Below, piece after piece: positions 1 through 6,852 of a DNA stretch of 14,446 nt. The position numbers and the translations under genes were made by a program. The stretch is taken from NCBI GenBank assembly GCA_934130005.1, contig CAKOXD010000014.1, forward strand, positions 1 through 14,446. Direction: 5' to 3'. The DNA is from an uncultured Bacilli bacterium (GTDB lineage: Bacteria; Bacillota_I; Bacilli_A; RF39; UBA660). Position 1 is the first letter of the stretch, and each line of letters begins with the position of its first letter. The notes under the pieces are model-generated. The model did not search any database. It worked only from the letters and a program-made list of their open reading frames with translations, and was not told the DNA's origin.

Positions 1-63
1 AAATATAAAATTATAATTAAAACTTAGTACCAAACTTTTTATATTGAATTTAAAGGGGGATTT

Positions 64-143
64 TAGAATATGAAAAAGCATTGACCTTTTCTGTAAGGCC
101 AATGCTATAAATACATATAATTGCATTATTATTTCATATTCTA
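64..143 (-). ncRNA. candidate structured small RNA or attenuator (nested hairpins)
   Basis: A perfect 12-bp inverted repeat (TAGAATATGAAA at 64-75, TTTCATATTCTA at 132-143) encloses the terminator-like hairpin. On the minus strand a possible extended -10 (TGATACAAT, 148-156) with TTGATT 16 bases upstream (170-175) would start transcription near 141, exactly at the outer repeat. The RNA would run about 70-80 nucleotides with its 5' and 3' ends paired. This is inference from sequence only. It could instead be a small inverted-repeat element or an attenuator for a gene beyond position 1. Confidence 0.3.
73..106 (-). terminator. rho-independent terminator hairpin, minus strand
   Basis: Positions 77-88 pair with 95-106 in a 12-bp stem with one mismatch (agcattg-a-cctt against aaggccaatgct) and a 6-base loop. 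Read on the minus strand, the stem is followed by TTTTC from 76 downward, the form of an intrinsic terminator. It lies about 230 bases past the ASCH stop codon. It could end the restriction-modification operon or terminate a short transcript starting near 141. It is much more GC-rich than its surroundings, which supports a real structure. Confidence 0.7.
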
Positions 144-147
144 CTAT

Positions 148-175
148 ATTGTATCACATGATTGTCGAAAATCAA
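148..175 (-). promoter_or_regulatory. possible promoter facing the nested hairpin
   Basis: On the minus strand TTGATT (170-175) is followed after 16 bases by TACAAT (148-153), with TG one base upstream of the hexamer (155-156), giving an extended -10. Predicted start is near 141. There is no open reading frame behind it inside the window, only the hairpin. AT-rich sequence produces such matches by chance, so the positional fit to the hairpin is the main argument. Confidence 0.35.
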
Positions 176-339
176 TTAGTAATAAATGTTGTATTAATCT
201 TGAGAAAAATGTTGTATAAAATCTCTATAAAACCTTATAAATACTGCATTTATATAAATAGATACTTTAATAGATTCTATGTTATTGACAGGTATATGTA
301 ATTTTTAATTACTAAATTTTTATCAAAATATTGCTGGTA

Positions 340-750
340 TTATAACATTTTTTTATATGATTTATAATTCCAAATTCCCAATTGTCCCTTTACTTTTATT
401 GGAGTAATAGGTTCTACATTTTCTAAAACCCATGCATATCTTCCAACTTCATAATGACCTGCAATAAAATTATTTTTGTTTTTTTCTTTCTCTTTTTTTA
501 TAAACTCTTCTGTCATATAAATACAATCAACTAAATTACACTTACATATTATATGTCCATAATTAAGTTCATCTTCATTATATAGTTCAGATAATCCTTT
601 TCTTTCTTTTACTTCTTTTCTTATTTTTGCAACTCCAGCTTGTATGTATAATTCTCCACGATAATTAGTTTTCCAACTTCTTGTTTCAATATATTTAACT
701 TTATTTTTTATCAATGTAGCAAAGGGTTCTTTAATTGTTAATACTTTCAT
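340..750 (-). CDS. ASCH-domain protein
   Basis: This 136-residue protein is close to a bare ASCH domain, a PUA-like beta-barrel fold thought to bind RNA or modified nucleotides; some members are nucleases or nucleoside amidohydrolases. The N-terminus (MKVLTIKEPFATLIKNK, then ETRSWKTNYRGELYI at residues 22-36) matches the family's SIKxPxAxxIxxGxKxxExRxWxTxYRG pattern. The C-terminal WVLENVEPITPIKVKGQLGIWN (about 107-128) is the closing strand region. It is the third gene of the methyltransferase/endonuclease operon, 17 bases after the endonuclease stop. The ribosome site is weak (GAG about 12 bases upstream), so translation may depend on coupling. The fold is clear; the role is not. An accessory role in restriction, or a nucleotide- or RNA-level defence function, is inferred from location only. 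Confidence 0.85.
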   Translation of the reverse strand: MKVLTIKEPFATLIKNKVKYIETRSWKTNYRGELYIQAGVAKIRKEVKERKGLSELYNEDELNYGHIICKCNLVDCIYMTEEFIKKEKEKNKNNFIAGHYEVGRYAWVLENVEPITPIKVKGQLGIWNYKSYKKML

Positions 751-767
751 AAACTATATTACTCATT

Positions 768-1895
768 TTAATCTAAAACTGCTTGTTTTAAGTCTGAAGC
801 CAATTTATTCATAGAGTCATTTAATTTATCAATATCATGCTTTGACATAAAATATTCTTCACCATCATTACTACTTCTATCTAAAATATCAAATGTAATT
901 CTATAAACATGATCACTTAATAAATTATTGTTTTGCCACATACAATCTTTTTTAGCTTTAATATAAAAATTATTTTTATTAATCTTTAATATATCAATAT
1001 CTTCTGGTGATGAAACATAAAAACCTGTTGTTCTTACTTTTTTACTATTTTTATATGTAATACCTTCTTCATCTACCTTTTCATACCAGTTAGAATTAAA
1101 ATAATATAATCCATTTTCATTTTTGGTACAATAATCCAACAAATTACCACGATACGCATCTTTTAAAGCATTATTAGTTTGATATTCTTCACATGCTTTT
1201 ATATATTCAATGCTAACACGTGACTCACATTTAACAGCCTTTTTCATAAAATCTTCTGCTGTCGTAACTACTAACAATTTTACAGAACCTAATGTTTTAT
1301 CTGATAACTCAACTTTATGAGGTTGCGCTATATTACCTTCATCGTTTGAAATTATAAATATTTTATCATCCATATGTAAATCTAAGAAAATTTGTTTTGA
1401 AAATAACGCTTTATTTAATAGCGGTATTAAGTAATCAACTCTAAAATTTGCCTCAGCCATTACTAAGTATTTTTGATCATAACCTTGATTTCTTAATGAA
1501 ATCATATATTGATTTTTTTTGAATGTCTTAACCTCTATTTGTGGTCTTTTTTCTATTGGAAACCAGTGATTATCAAACTTTACGAATGGAATAGCTCTCT
1601 TTTTATATTTTATTCCAATAACATCAGGAGCAATCCCCGCAGTTTTAGGATTATAATCATAATAATCAGTAATTACTTCAACTTTTTTATCATTAAAAAC
1701 TTTAGGTAAAATAATTTTATTAAATAAAACACTTTCTGGAATTATATTTATCCATCTATCAAAAATTCCACCCATATAATCTGCTTTAGATGTTAAAGCA
1801 CCTTGCATAGGTCTATCACCTTGCATTTGCGTTAAATTAGCAATAAAATATACTGCCTTTTTAGCATCATTAATACTTATTTTTACTTCATTCAT
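768..1895 (-). CDS. putative type II restriction endonuclease (PD-(D/E)xK)
   Basis: A 375-residue protein with no family I can name from memory, but with a plausible PD-(D/E)xK nuclease core. D91 sits in GIAPDVIGI and E121-V-K123 in PQIEVKTFK, with strand-like hydrophobic segments around both. The first 60 residues are probably helical and carry TQMQGDRPMQGAL. Its start lies 14 bases after the stop of a cytosine-5 methyltransferase, the classic arrangement for a cognate restriction enzyme. The ATG at 1895 is chosen because GGAGG lies 5 bases upstream; an upstream in-frame TTG (1907) overlaps that ribosome site and is unlikely. The recognition sequence cannot be read from the protein. Alternative: another nuclease or a DNA-binding partner of the methylase. 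The nuclease call rests on motif plus context. Confidence 0.7.
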   Translation of the reverse strand: MNEVKISINDAKKAVYFIANLTQMQGDRPMQGALTSKADYMGGIFDRWINIIPESVLFNKIILPKVFNDKKVEVITDYYDYNPKTAGIAPDVIGIKYKKRAIPFVKFDNHWFPIEKRPQIEVKTFKKNQYMISLRNQGYDQKYLVMAEANFRVDYLIPLLNKALFSKQIFLDLHMDDKIFIISNDEGNIAQPHKVELSDKTLGSVKLLVVTTAEDFMKKAVKCESRVSIEYIKACEEYQTNNALKDAYRGNLLDYCTKNENGLYYFNSNWYEKVDEEGITYKNSKKVRTTGFYVSSPEDIDILKINKNNFYIKAKKDCMWQNNNLLSDHVYRITFDILDRSSNDGEEYFMSKHDIDKLNDSMNKLASDLKQAVLD

Positions 1896-1909
1896 ACTAA
1901 CCTCCAAAA

Positions 1910-3070
1910 TTATTCAGACATATCTGATTTTTCTAATAGTTCTAACAAGTCAGTAGCAAGCATTTGTATTACTGGAACAGAAACTGCATTTCCTGCTTGT
2001 TTATATAGTTGAGAATCAGGATATGGCCTTCCATTTATAACCGTAGGTAATTTGTATCCATTATCAATAGGAAAGCCCTGTAATTTAAAAGTTTCTTTTG
2101 GTGTTAACTTTCTGATACCATCATTTACTTTTATCAAAGGCACATTATGACCACCAGTTCCCATATTTGCTGTAAGTGTGGGGCAAACACCACTTTGGTT
2201 TTTTCTTACATACATCCCTCTTCTACATTGATAAAATTCGTACATTTCATCAATTTGTGTATTTAAATTTATTTTTTCTTTTTTATTAGATTTTTCAAAT
2301 TCTTCATCTGACATAAAATAGTTTGGATATTTTTCTTTTGTATAATAATACTTAGTTGCATTTTCTTTTGCCAAATTATAATCAATAACCTTTTTTATAT
2401 CTTTAATTCTTGATGCTTTATCTTTCTTCTTTATCCTACTTTCAATATCCTTAAATATTTCAAAATTTTTTTTATCATTTTCATTTAATAAACCTATAAT
2501 ATATATTCTTTCCCTATTTTGTGGTACATCAGTATAATCCATGGTATTTAATACTTTTTCATAAACTTTATATCCACAATTCTCAAGTTTTTGTTTTATA
2601 TGTACATAAGTTTTTTTATTATCATGAGCCTGCAAATTTTTCACATTTTCAAGGAATAATACACGAGGTTTATAAAATTTTTCTCCCAGTTGTTCAATTA
2701 AATCTATAATATTTAAAAATAAATTTCCTCTATCATCTTCAAATCCTTTGCGTTCACCAGCAATGCTGAATGCTTGACAAGGAAAACCGCCGTTCAAAAT
2801 ATCTATTGGTTCACTTAATATTTTATCATGTAATTTTTGATAATATTTTTGTTCTGTTTTATCTGTTGCATGTTCTGGATGAAGCACTAATTTTATATCA
2901 CCTTCTAGTAATTGATGCGAAAAATTAGTTCTATATGTTTCACATGCATATTCATCTATTTCATTTGCCCAAAGCAATTTATATTTAGAATTTTTTGTCT
3001 TTGCATTTTTAAAACCTAAACATATTCCACCAACGCCTGCAAATAAACTTCCAACCTTATATTCAACCAT
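1910..3070 (-). CDS. DNA (cytosine-5-)-methyltransferase
   Basis: Transfers a methyl group from S-adenosylmethionine to C5 of a cytosine in a specific DNA site, protecting host DNA from the partner nuclease. The ordered motifs are all present (numbering from the ATG at 3070): motif I FAGVGG at 10-15, motif IV with catalytic C98 in GGFPCQAFS, ENV at 141-143, QNRERIYIIG at 184-193, motif IX RKLTPKETFKLQGFP at 320-334 and motif X QAGNAVSVPV at 358-367. Residues 200-320 form the target-recognition region, including VCPTLTANMGTGGHNVPLI. The length of 386 is normal. The ATG at 3079 abuts AGAAAGG, leaving no spacer, whereas the ATG at 3070 has a 9-base spacer and is preferred. First gene of the restriction-modification operon, with its own extended -10 promoter. 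No motif is missing, so it should be active. Confidence 0.95.
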   Translation of the reverse strand: MVEYKVGSLFAGVGGICLGFKNAKTKNSKYKLLWANEIDEYACETYRTNFSHQLLEGDIKLVLHPEHATDKTEQKYYQKLHDKILSEPIDILNGGFPCQAFSIAGERKGFEDDRGNLFLNIIDLIEQLGEKFYKPRVLFLENVKNLQAHDNKKTYVHIKQKLENCGYKVYEKVLNTMDYTDVPQNRERIYIIGLLNENDKKNFEIFKDIESRIKKKDKASRIKDIKKVIDYNLAKENATKYYYTKEKYPNYFMSDEEFEKSNKKEKINLNTQIDEMYEFYQCRRGMYVRKNQSGVCPTLTANMGTGGHNVPLIKVNDGIRKLTPKETFKLQGFPIDNGYKLPTVINGRPYPDSQLYKQAGNAVSVPVIQMLATDLLELLEKSDMSE

Positions 3071-3106
3071 ATATACCATCCTTTCTAGTTTTTATGTGCT
3101 AATACA

Positions 3107-3115
3107 ATTATAACA
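3107..3115 (-). promoter_or_regulatory. extended -10 promoter of the methyltransferase operon
   Basis: The minus strand reads TGTTATAAT, a perfect TGnTATAAT, with a predicted start near 3100 and a leader of about 30 bases to the ATG at 3070. At -35 spacing there is only a run of A, so the promoter would rely on the extended -10. No separate controller gene or obvious operator palindrome is visible. Confidence 0.55.
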
Positions 3116-3485
3116 TAAAAATAGACATTTTTTTTGTATTCTAATTTTGTATATAAAATTTTAATATTTCAAAAAAGAAAGAAATTAATCTTTCAATTTT
3201 ATTTTTTAACAATTCATTAACTATTAAATATTCCGAATATAAGTTATTATTCTTACCTAACAATAAATTTTAATAAAACTTAATTAAGAAACTATTATCT
3301 GCCTTTAACACCCAATTCATTGTTAAAATAATTACTTCTAACTAAAAAATTTCCAAAATATACAGATTATTCTTTAAATAAGCTATTGTCTACATTGTAA
3401 CCTAAACTATTAAATACTTTTCTATAAACAAATTTGTTGTTCTAACATTACTCTATAGTTATTATTTTTTTCAAAAATATAGGTT
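3116..3485. other. gene-free spacer between HEPN gene and methyltransferase
   Basis: About 370 AT-rich bases with no gene I can support. Near its left end a weak hairpin (gaaaga 3177-3182 with tctttc 3189-3194) is followed on the minus strand by six T, a possible terminator. Minus-strand frames between about 3430 and 3140 show broken runs of plausible codons with several stops (for example LGYNVDNSLFKE, and later NELLKNKIERLISFFFEIL). That could be an old gene remnant or simply AT-rich sequence; I cannot name any parent gene. Confidence 0.4.
3171..3194 (-). terminator. weak terminator-like hairpin
   Basis: On the minus strand GAAAGA, a 6-base loop and TCTTTC are followed by TTTTTT (3176-3171). 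The stem is only 6 bp with two G-C pairs. It lies downstream of the HEPN gene and just upstream of the methyltransferase promoter, so it could separate the two transcripts. Confidence 0.3.
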
Positions 3486-5330
3486 CTATATTTTTCTTAC
3501 AGAATCATATACAATTGCTATTTTTTCAAAAATATTATCTTTTTCATTAATTAATATTTTCTTTATTTTATCTATGTTTTTTATAAAATTAAATAAGGAA
3601 TATGTATTTTTTTCTGAATCTCTATATACATCTATATAATCTATATAAAATGAAATTGTATCATTTACAATATCATATAAAAAACCCGATGTTGTTTCCA
3701 TTTGTAAATTTTTATTTCCATGAAATTGCTTATTTCTTAAGTAATAGGCATCCATTAATAATTCCTTTGCTTCATTATGAAATTTTTGAAAATAAAATTC
3801 ATATTGAGACACCATTTTATTAACTTGACTGTATTTCCAAGTCAAAAAATCACAATTATTAGGATTTCTTTTATCAAAATTCAAAAAAATATTTTCTACA
3901 AAATTATTACTCAATTTATTAAAACCTTTATACATTTTTTTTATTTGTACTGCTGTTAAATATATATATCCTGATAGCATTCTATCTGCTACTAAGTAAC
4001 TAGCATAGTCTTCAAGCGACTTTGAAATATTATCTCCAGCATTCCTAAACAAAGTTTCTAGAGCAAACCAGGTATTTGTAAATTTAGTTAATGTTGATTC
4101 CGAATTTTTATAGTATGGCAATAATTGTACAGCCTCATCTATAATTCTATTTATATCATTATCACTATTATCAATAACATATCTTTTAAATACATCAGAA
4201 TAATCAATTCTATCTTGTGTTAATGGTTTAAAAATATCATCATAGAAACTATAGTAATTTATGAATTTTTTGTGTTCTTTATGTTCTATCAAAAGATAAT
4301 CACTTATAGTGCTCACTTTTATTCCAGAATATAGCATTGAACCAATAAATGGTTGAAGTACTTTTTGCTTAAATTTACGTATTGCTTGCCAAATATCTTT
4401 GCTATAAATTTCTGATGATAAATAATAGTTATTGTCCTCTTTTATTTTAAGATTACTAATAATTTCTATTAAATTCTTTTTATTATTAATCTTTGAATCT
4501 TCAAATAATTTAATTAATCCCGATTTACTATATATAATATAATTATTATTTCCAGATTGTTTTAATACATTTAGCAATTTTTCATCAAATTCTTTATCCA
4601 TTTTTATAAAAATTGTATATTTATTTTCAGTGTCATATTGCTCCGCAAATTTAATAAACATATCGCTAAAAGAAGAAAAAGATTTTTTTTCAAAAAAATT
4701 CCTATATGCATCACGTATTATTTTTTTTATTTCAAAAATACTTATTCCTATGTAATCTATCAGTAACGCAAAATATTCATTAGATAATTCTGCGATTTTA
4801 TCAAAATCATCACAATTAAATTCTTTACTCGTTACTAAATCAAATAAATCATCTGATATAGTGTCAAAATATTTATTATTAATTAGACTTATATAAATCA
4901 ATTTTAAGTTTTCTATTAAATCTAAATCATCATTTTCATTAATAAATTGAACATATCTTTTTTTATGTTCTTCTTTTATGAATTTATTACTTTTTATTGC
5001 ATCTCTTATGTAGTCTATTTTATATTTAGGAATTTTAGCATTTTTTTCTTTTGTTTCAAATTGCTTATTTATATCTTCATAATAACTAATTATTTTCTTT
5101 ATTTTTCCTAATAATGAATTATTTAAGTTTCTACTCCCAAGCATAGAAATACTACTTAAATTTTCTATAATATAATTTAAAAAAAACATCATATTTCTAT
5201 TCTTTAAACCAACTCTATTAAAATCATCATTACAAACAATATTTTTACTTGAAAAAAGTAATTGCTTAATAAATTTTTCTTCACTATCTAAAACATTACT
5301 ATTTAATAATAATTTTTCTGTTACATTCAT
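3486..5330 (-). CDS. ApeA-like HEPN-domain protein, putative antiphage effector
   Basis: A 614-residue soluble protein. The C-terminal third carries an ApeA-type HEPN signature: TNTWFALETLF at 418-428 and LRNKQFHGN at 531-539, where R532 and H537 form the R-N-x3-H motif typical of HEPN ribonucleases. HEPN proteins of this kind often cut RNA when phage infection is sensed, causing growth arrest; that is family knowledge, not shown here. The first ~400 residues are lysine-, asparagine- and isoleucine-rich, probably mostly alpha-helical, and I recognise no domain in them; they may be the sensor. The ATG at 5330 is preferred because AAAGG lies 9 bases upstream, while the ATG at 5339 directly abuts that site. 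It has its own extended -10 promoter and lies next to a restriction-modification operon, so a defence role is inferred. Alternative: the ribonuclease half of a toxin-antitoxin pair, though no small partner gene is visible. Confidence 0.7.
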   Translation of the reverse strand: MNVTEKLLLNSNVLDSEEKFIKQLLFSSKNIVCNDDFNRVGLKNRNMMFFLNYIIENLSSISMLGSRNLNNSLLGKIKKIISYYEDINKQFETKEKNAKIPKYKIDYIRDAIKSNKFIKEEHKKRYVQFINENDDLDLIENLKLIYISLINNKYFDTISDDLFDLVTSKEFNCDDFDKIAELSNEYFALLIDYIGISIFEIKKIIRDAYRNFFEKKSFSSFSDMFIKFAEQYDTENKYTIFIKMDKEFDEKLLNVLKQSGNNNYIIYSKSGLIKLFEDSKINNKKNLIEIISNLKIKEDNNYYLSSEIYSKDIWQAIRKFKQKVLQPFIGSMLYSGIKVSTISDYLLIEHKEHKKFINYYSFYDDIFKPLTQDRIDYSDVFKRYVIDNSDNDINRIIDEAVQLLPYYKNSESTLTKFTNTWFALETLFRNAGDNISKSLEDYASYLVADRMLSGYIYLTAVQIKKMYKGFNKLSNNFVENIFLNFDKRNPNNCDFLTWKYSQVNKMVSQYEFYFQKFHNEAKELLMDAYYLRNKQFHGNKNLQMETTSGFLYDIVNDTISFYIDYIDVYRDSEKNTYSLFNFIKNIDKIKKILINEKDNIFEKIAIVYDSVRKI

Positions 5331-5371
5331 ACTGCACATCCTTTACTATAAACTTAATCCAATCTACTTAC

Positions 5372-5380
5372 ATTATATCA
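5372..5380 (-). promoter_or_regulatory. extended -10 promoter of the HEPN gene
   Basis: The minus strand reads TGATATAAT, a perfect TGnTATAAT, about 42 bases before the preferred start codon; transcription would begin near 5365. No good -35 hexamer is present. The same design precedes the methyltransferase gene and the large glycan operon. Confidence 0.55.
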
Positions 5381-5433
5381 TAAAAGGAAGATCTTTCTAT
5401 ATATTAAATAAATACTTTAAACATCTTTTTTTC

Positions 5434-5739
5434 TTAATACCCAATCAATTTTTTGTAGTGGTAACTGAACTCGCCACCTCCTGCATTAAGATGATTCGAA
5501 ATCATAACAACATCCTTACTATCTCCATAAAAATTTCTAGCCTTCCTAGTTCTCTCTTTTGGAGACAATGTCACATCACTATCTCTTGTTAATTTTACCG
5601 GTACTCCTAATTCTTTAAATCTATCATACATATATTTACTTATCAATAAAGTATAATCTTTCTCTTTCATTCCGTTTCCAACAGCTCCAGAATCACTACC
5701 TCCATGTCCTGGATCTATCACAATACCTTTTAATGCCAT
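5434..5739 (-). pseudogene. truncated N-acetylmuramoyl-L-alanine amidase (Amidase_3)
   Basis: The frame encodes 101 residues. It starts like a cell-wall amidase of the zinc-dependent Amidase_3 family, which cuts the bond between N-acetylmuramic acid and L-alanine in peptidoglycan. GIVIDPGHGGSDSGAVG carries the first zinc histidine and ISNHLNAGGGE (about 78-88) the later histidine motif. In complete members the domain is about 180 residues and continues with a GAEVxY-type strand and a catalytic glutamate. Here it ends 12 unrelated residues later (FSYHYKKLIGY, then TAA), so the catalytic glutamate region is lost. There is no signal peptide. The ATG at 5739 follows AGGTG with 6-base spacing; the GTG at 5748 lies inside that ribosome site. 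It is probably inactive. The break may mark a rearrangement or insertion endpoint near 5470. Confidence 0.8.
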
Positions 5740-5763
5740 ATTAATCACCTAATTTATTGTATG

Positions 5764-5796
5764 AAAAAACATATATTTTGCTAACATATGTTTTTT
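5764..5796 (-). terminator. AT-rich terminator-like hairpin after the glycan operon
   Basis: AAAAAACATAT (5764-5774) pairs perfectly with ATATGTTTTTT (5786-5796) around an 11-base loop. The T-run is part of the stem, so the signal is symmetric and could act in either direction. It sits about 15 bases after the last stop of the aminotransferase remnant and before the amidase relic, the right place for a terminator. Only one G-C pair, so strength is doubtful. Confidence 0.45.
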
Positions 5797-5808
5797 GAAT
5801 TATTATTT

Positions 5809-6039
5809 TCATTTTATAGTTTCAGTTATAATTTCAATTATTTTTTTAATATCCTTTTTAATGCCTAAACTTAGTCTAATATATATTTTATCATTGAAAT
5901 TATAACTTTTAACACTTATCTTTTTATTTTTTATATTATCTATAATATCGTTATTTACTTCTATAAAAACAAAATTCGTTTCGGAAACTACATATTTAAT
6001 CTTCAAATTATCTAAACAATTATATAAATAATTCTTCAT
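5809..6039 (-). pseudogene. C-terminal part of interrupted HisC-like aminotransferase
   Basis: These 76 codons are the continuation, in the same reading frame, of the aminotransferase at 6076-6852; 12 sense codons and one TAA separate the two. The segment matches the small C-terminal domain of HisC-type enzymes: a TNFVFIEV strand, then IYIRLSLG with the arginine (residue 55 here) that normally binds the substrate carboxylate or phosphate. The ATG at 6039 has no ribosome site, so independent translation is unlikely. The frame ends in TGA, followed two codons later by TAA. Confidence 0.8.
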
Positions 6040-6075
6040 GATATTATTTTTTCTTTTACACTTTTTAATGAAATC

Positions 6076-6852
6076 TTAATCTTCTAATGCTGCTATTGCT
6101 GCCATTTGTGACAACTTCGAAACATTAAATGTAAGTCTGACTTTATTAAGGCATCCTATAGTTTTATAGCTTCCAATCAAATAACCTATTCTCATTGAAG
6201 CAAGACCATACGCCTTCGAAAATGTTCTTAACAGACAAACATTATCATATTTTTTTAAATCATTTATCGTATTAGGAAAATCATTTGAACTGACATATTC
6301 GTAATATGCTTCGTCAAATATTACTAAAATGTCTTTTCTAACATTATTTATTAGCTTATTTTGTTCTTCTTTTGTTATTATTGTCCCAGTTGGATTATTG
6401 GGATTGGTAATATATATAAGTTTAGTTTTATCTGTTATTGCATTTAATATTTCATCGATATCAAATTTAAAATTTTTTAATGGAACTGAAATTAATTTTC
6501 CTTTTTCTATAATGGTTTCTATAGAATAATAAGGATATGTTGGTACACATGTTATTACTTCATCACCTTCTTCAACGTATGTTCTTGAAATTATTTGTAA
6601 AAGTTCTCCTGATCCATTACCTACAATTATTCTATTTGCGTCAATATTAACTAATTCAGATATTTTCTTTCTTAGTTTAGTGCAATTGTCATCTGGATAT
6701 TCTGAAACATTTATTGCTTTTTTTAATATTTTTTTAACTTTTTTTGAACATCCATATATATTTTCATTTAAACTTAAAATGCGATTTTCTTTTCTATATT
6801 CATCTTCAGGTAAATTATGAAAATCTATATTATTTATTATATTTTTCTCCAT
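6076..6852 (-). CDS. HisC-like PLP aminotransferase, interrupted by an in-frame stop
   Basis: Fold-type I pyridoxal-phosphate aminotransferase, class I/II, closest in look to histidinol-phosphate aminotransferase. Visible: VGNGSGELLQ (77-86), NPNNPTGT (150-157), FDEAYYEY with D180, and SKAYGLASMRIGY with the PLP-binding lysine K213. The frame stops after AALED at residue 258, about 90 residues short. Reading past the TAA gives DFIKKCKRKNN and then the 76-residue C-terminal frame, for a total of 347 codons, the normal family length. So one substitution (for example from AAA, GAA or CAA) explains the break. The start ATG follows AGGAGA with 4-base spacing and overlaps the previous gene by 23 bases. 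There are no other his genes here, so a role in aminating a keto intermediate of the glycan operon is more likely than histidine synthesis. The truncated protein lacks the C-terminal arginine and is probably inactive unless the stop is read through or is an assembly error. Confidence 0.85.
   Translation of the reverse strand: MEKNIINNIDFHNLPEDEYRKENRILSLNENIYGCSKKVKKILKKAINVSEYPDDNCTKLRKKISELVNIDANRIIVGNGSGELLQIISRTYVEEGDEVITCVPTYPYYSIETIIEKGKLISVPLKNFKFDIDEILNAITDKTKLIYITNPNNPTGTIITKEEQNKLINNVRKDILVIFDEAYYEYVSSNDFPNTINDLKKYDNVCLLRTFSKAYGLASMRIGYLIGSYKTIGCLNKVRLTFNVSKLSQMAAIAALED

Larger units (their letters stand above)
1..339. other. gene-free stretch downstream of the ASCH gene
   Basis: I see no convincing gene on either strand. 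The stretch holds a strong hairpin (about 73-106) nested in a 12-bp inverted repeat (64-75 with 132-143), and a promoter-like sequence on the minus strand at about 148-175; both are listed separately. Two imperfect direct copies of aaatgttgtat followed by a/t-rich bases and atct begin at 184 and 207, a 23-base period. The rest is AT-rich with no recognisable motif. A plus-strand AGGGGGA followed by an ATG at 70 leads only to a four-codon frame (MKKH, then stop). Confidence 0.6.

Noticed and set aside
184..224. CRISPR array or phage repeat from the two aaatgttgtat copies
   Set aside because: Only two imperfect copies with a 23-base period and no spacer pattern or cas gene; most likely chance in AT-rich sequence.
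339..347. TGTTATAAT at the ASCH stop codon as a promoter for a ~260-base RNA
   Set aside because: It overlaps coding sequence and no open frame follows; the candidate promoter nearer the hairpin fits better.
1509..1709. Plus-strand frames of 60-127 codons throughout the window (for example 1509-1709, 8947-9330, 11484-11801)
   Set aside because: All lie opposite strongly supported minus-strand genes, have phenylalanine- and isoleucine-rich composition from reading AT-rich antisense, and show no recognisable domain or paired ribosome site.
5809..6852. Reassigned stop codon as an explanation for the split aminotransferase
   Set aside because: The interrupting codon is TAA, which also ends most other genes here. 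Trp is encoded by TGG in the long frames and TGA ends the thiamine enzyme, so the standard code fits.
6076..6852. Histidine biosynthesis gene hisC
   Set aside because: Family resemblance only; no other his gene is near and the gene ends a glycan-type operon.
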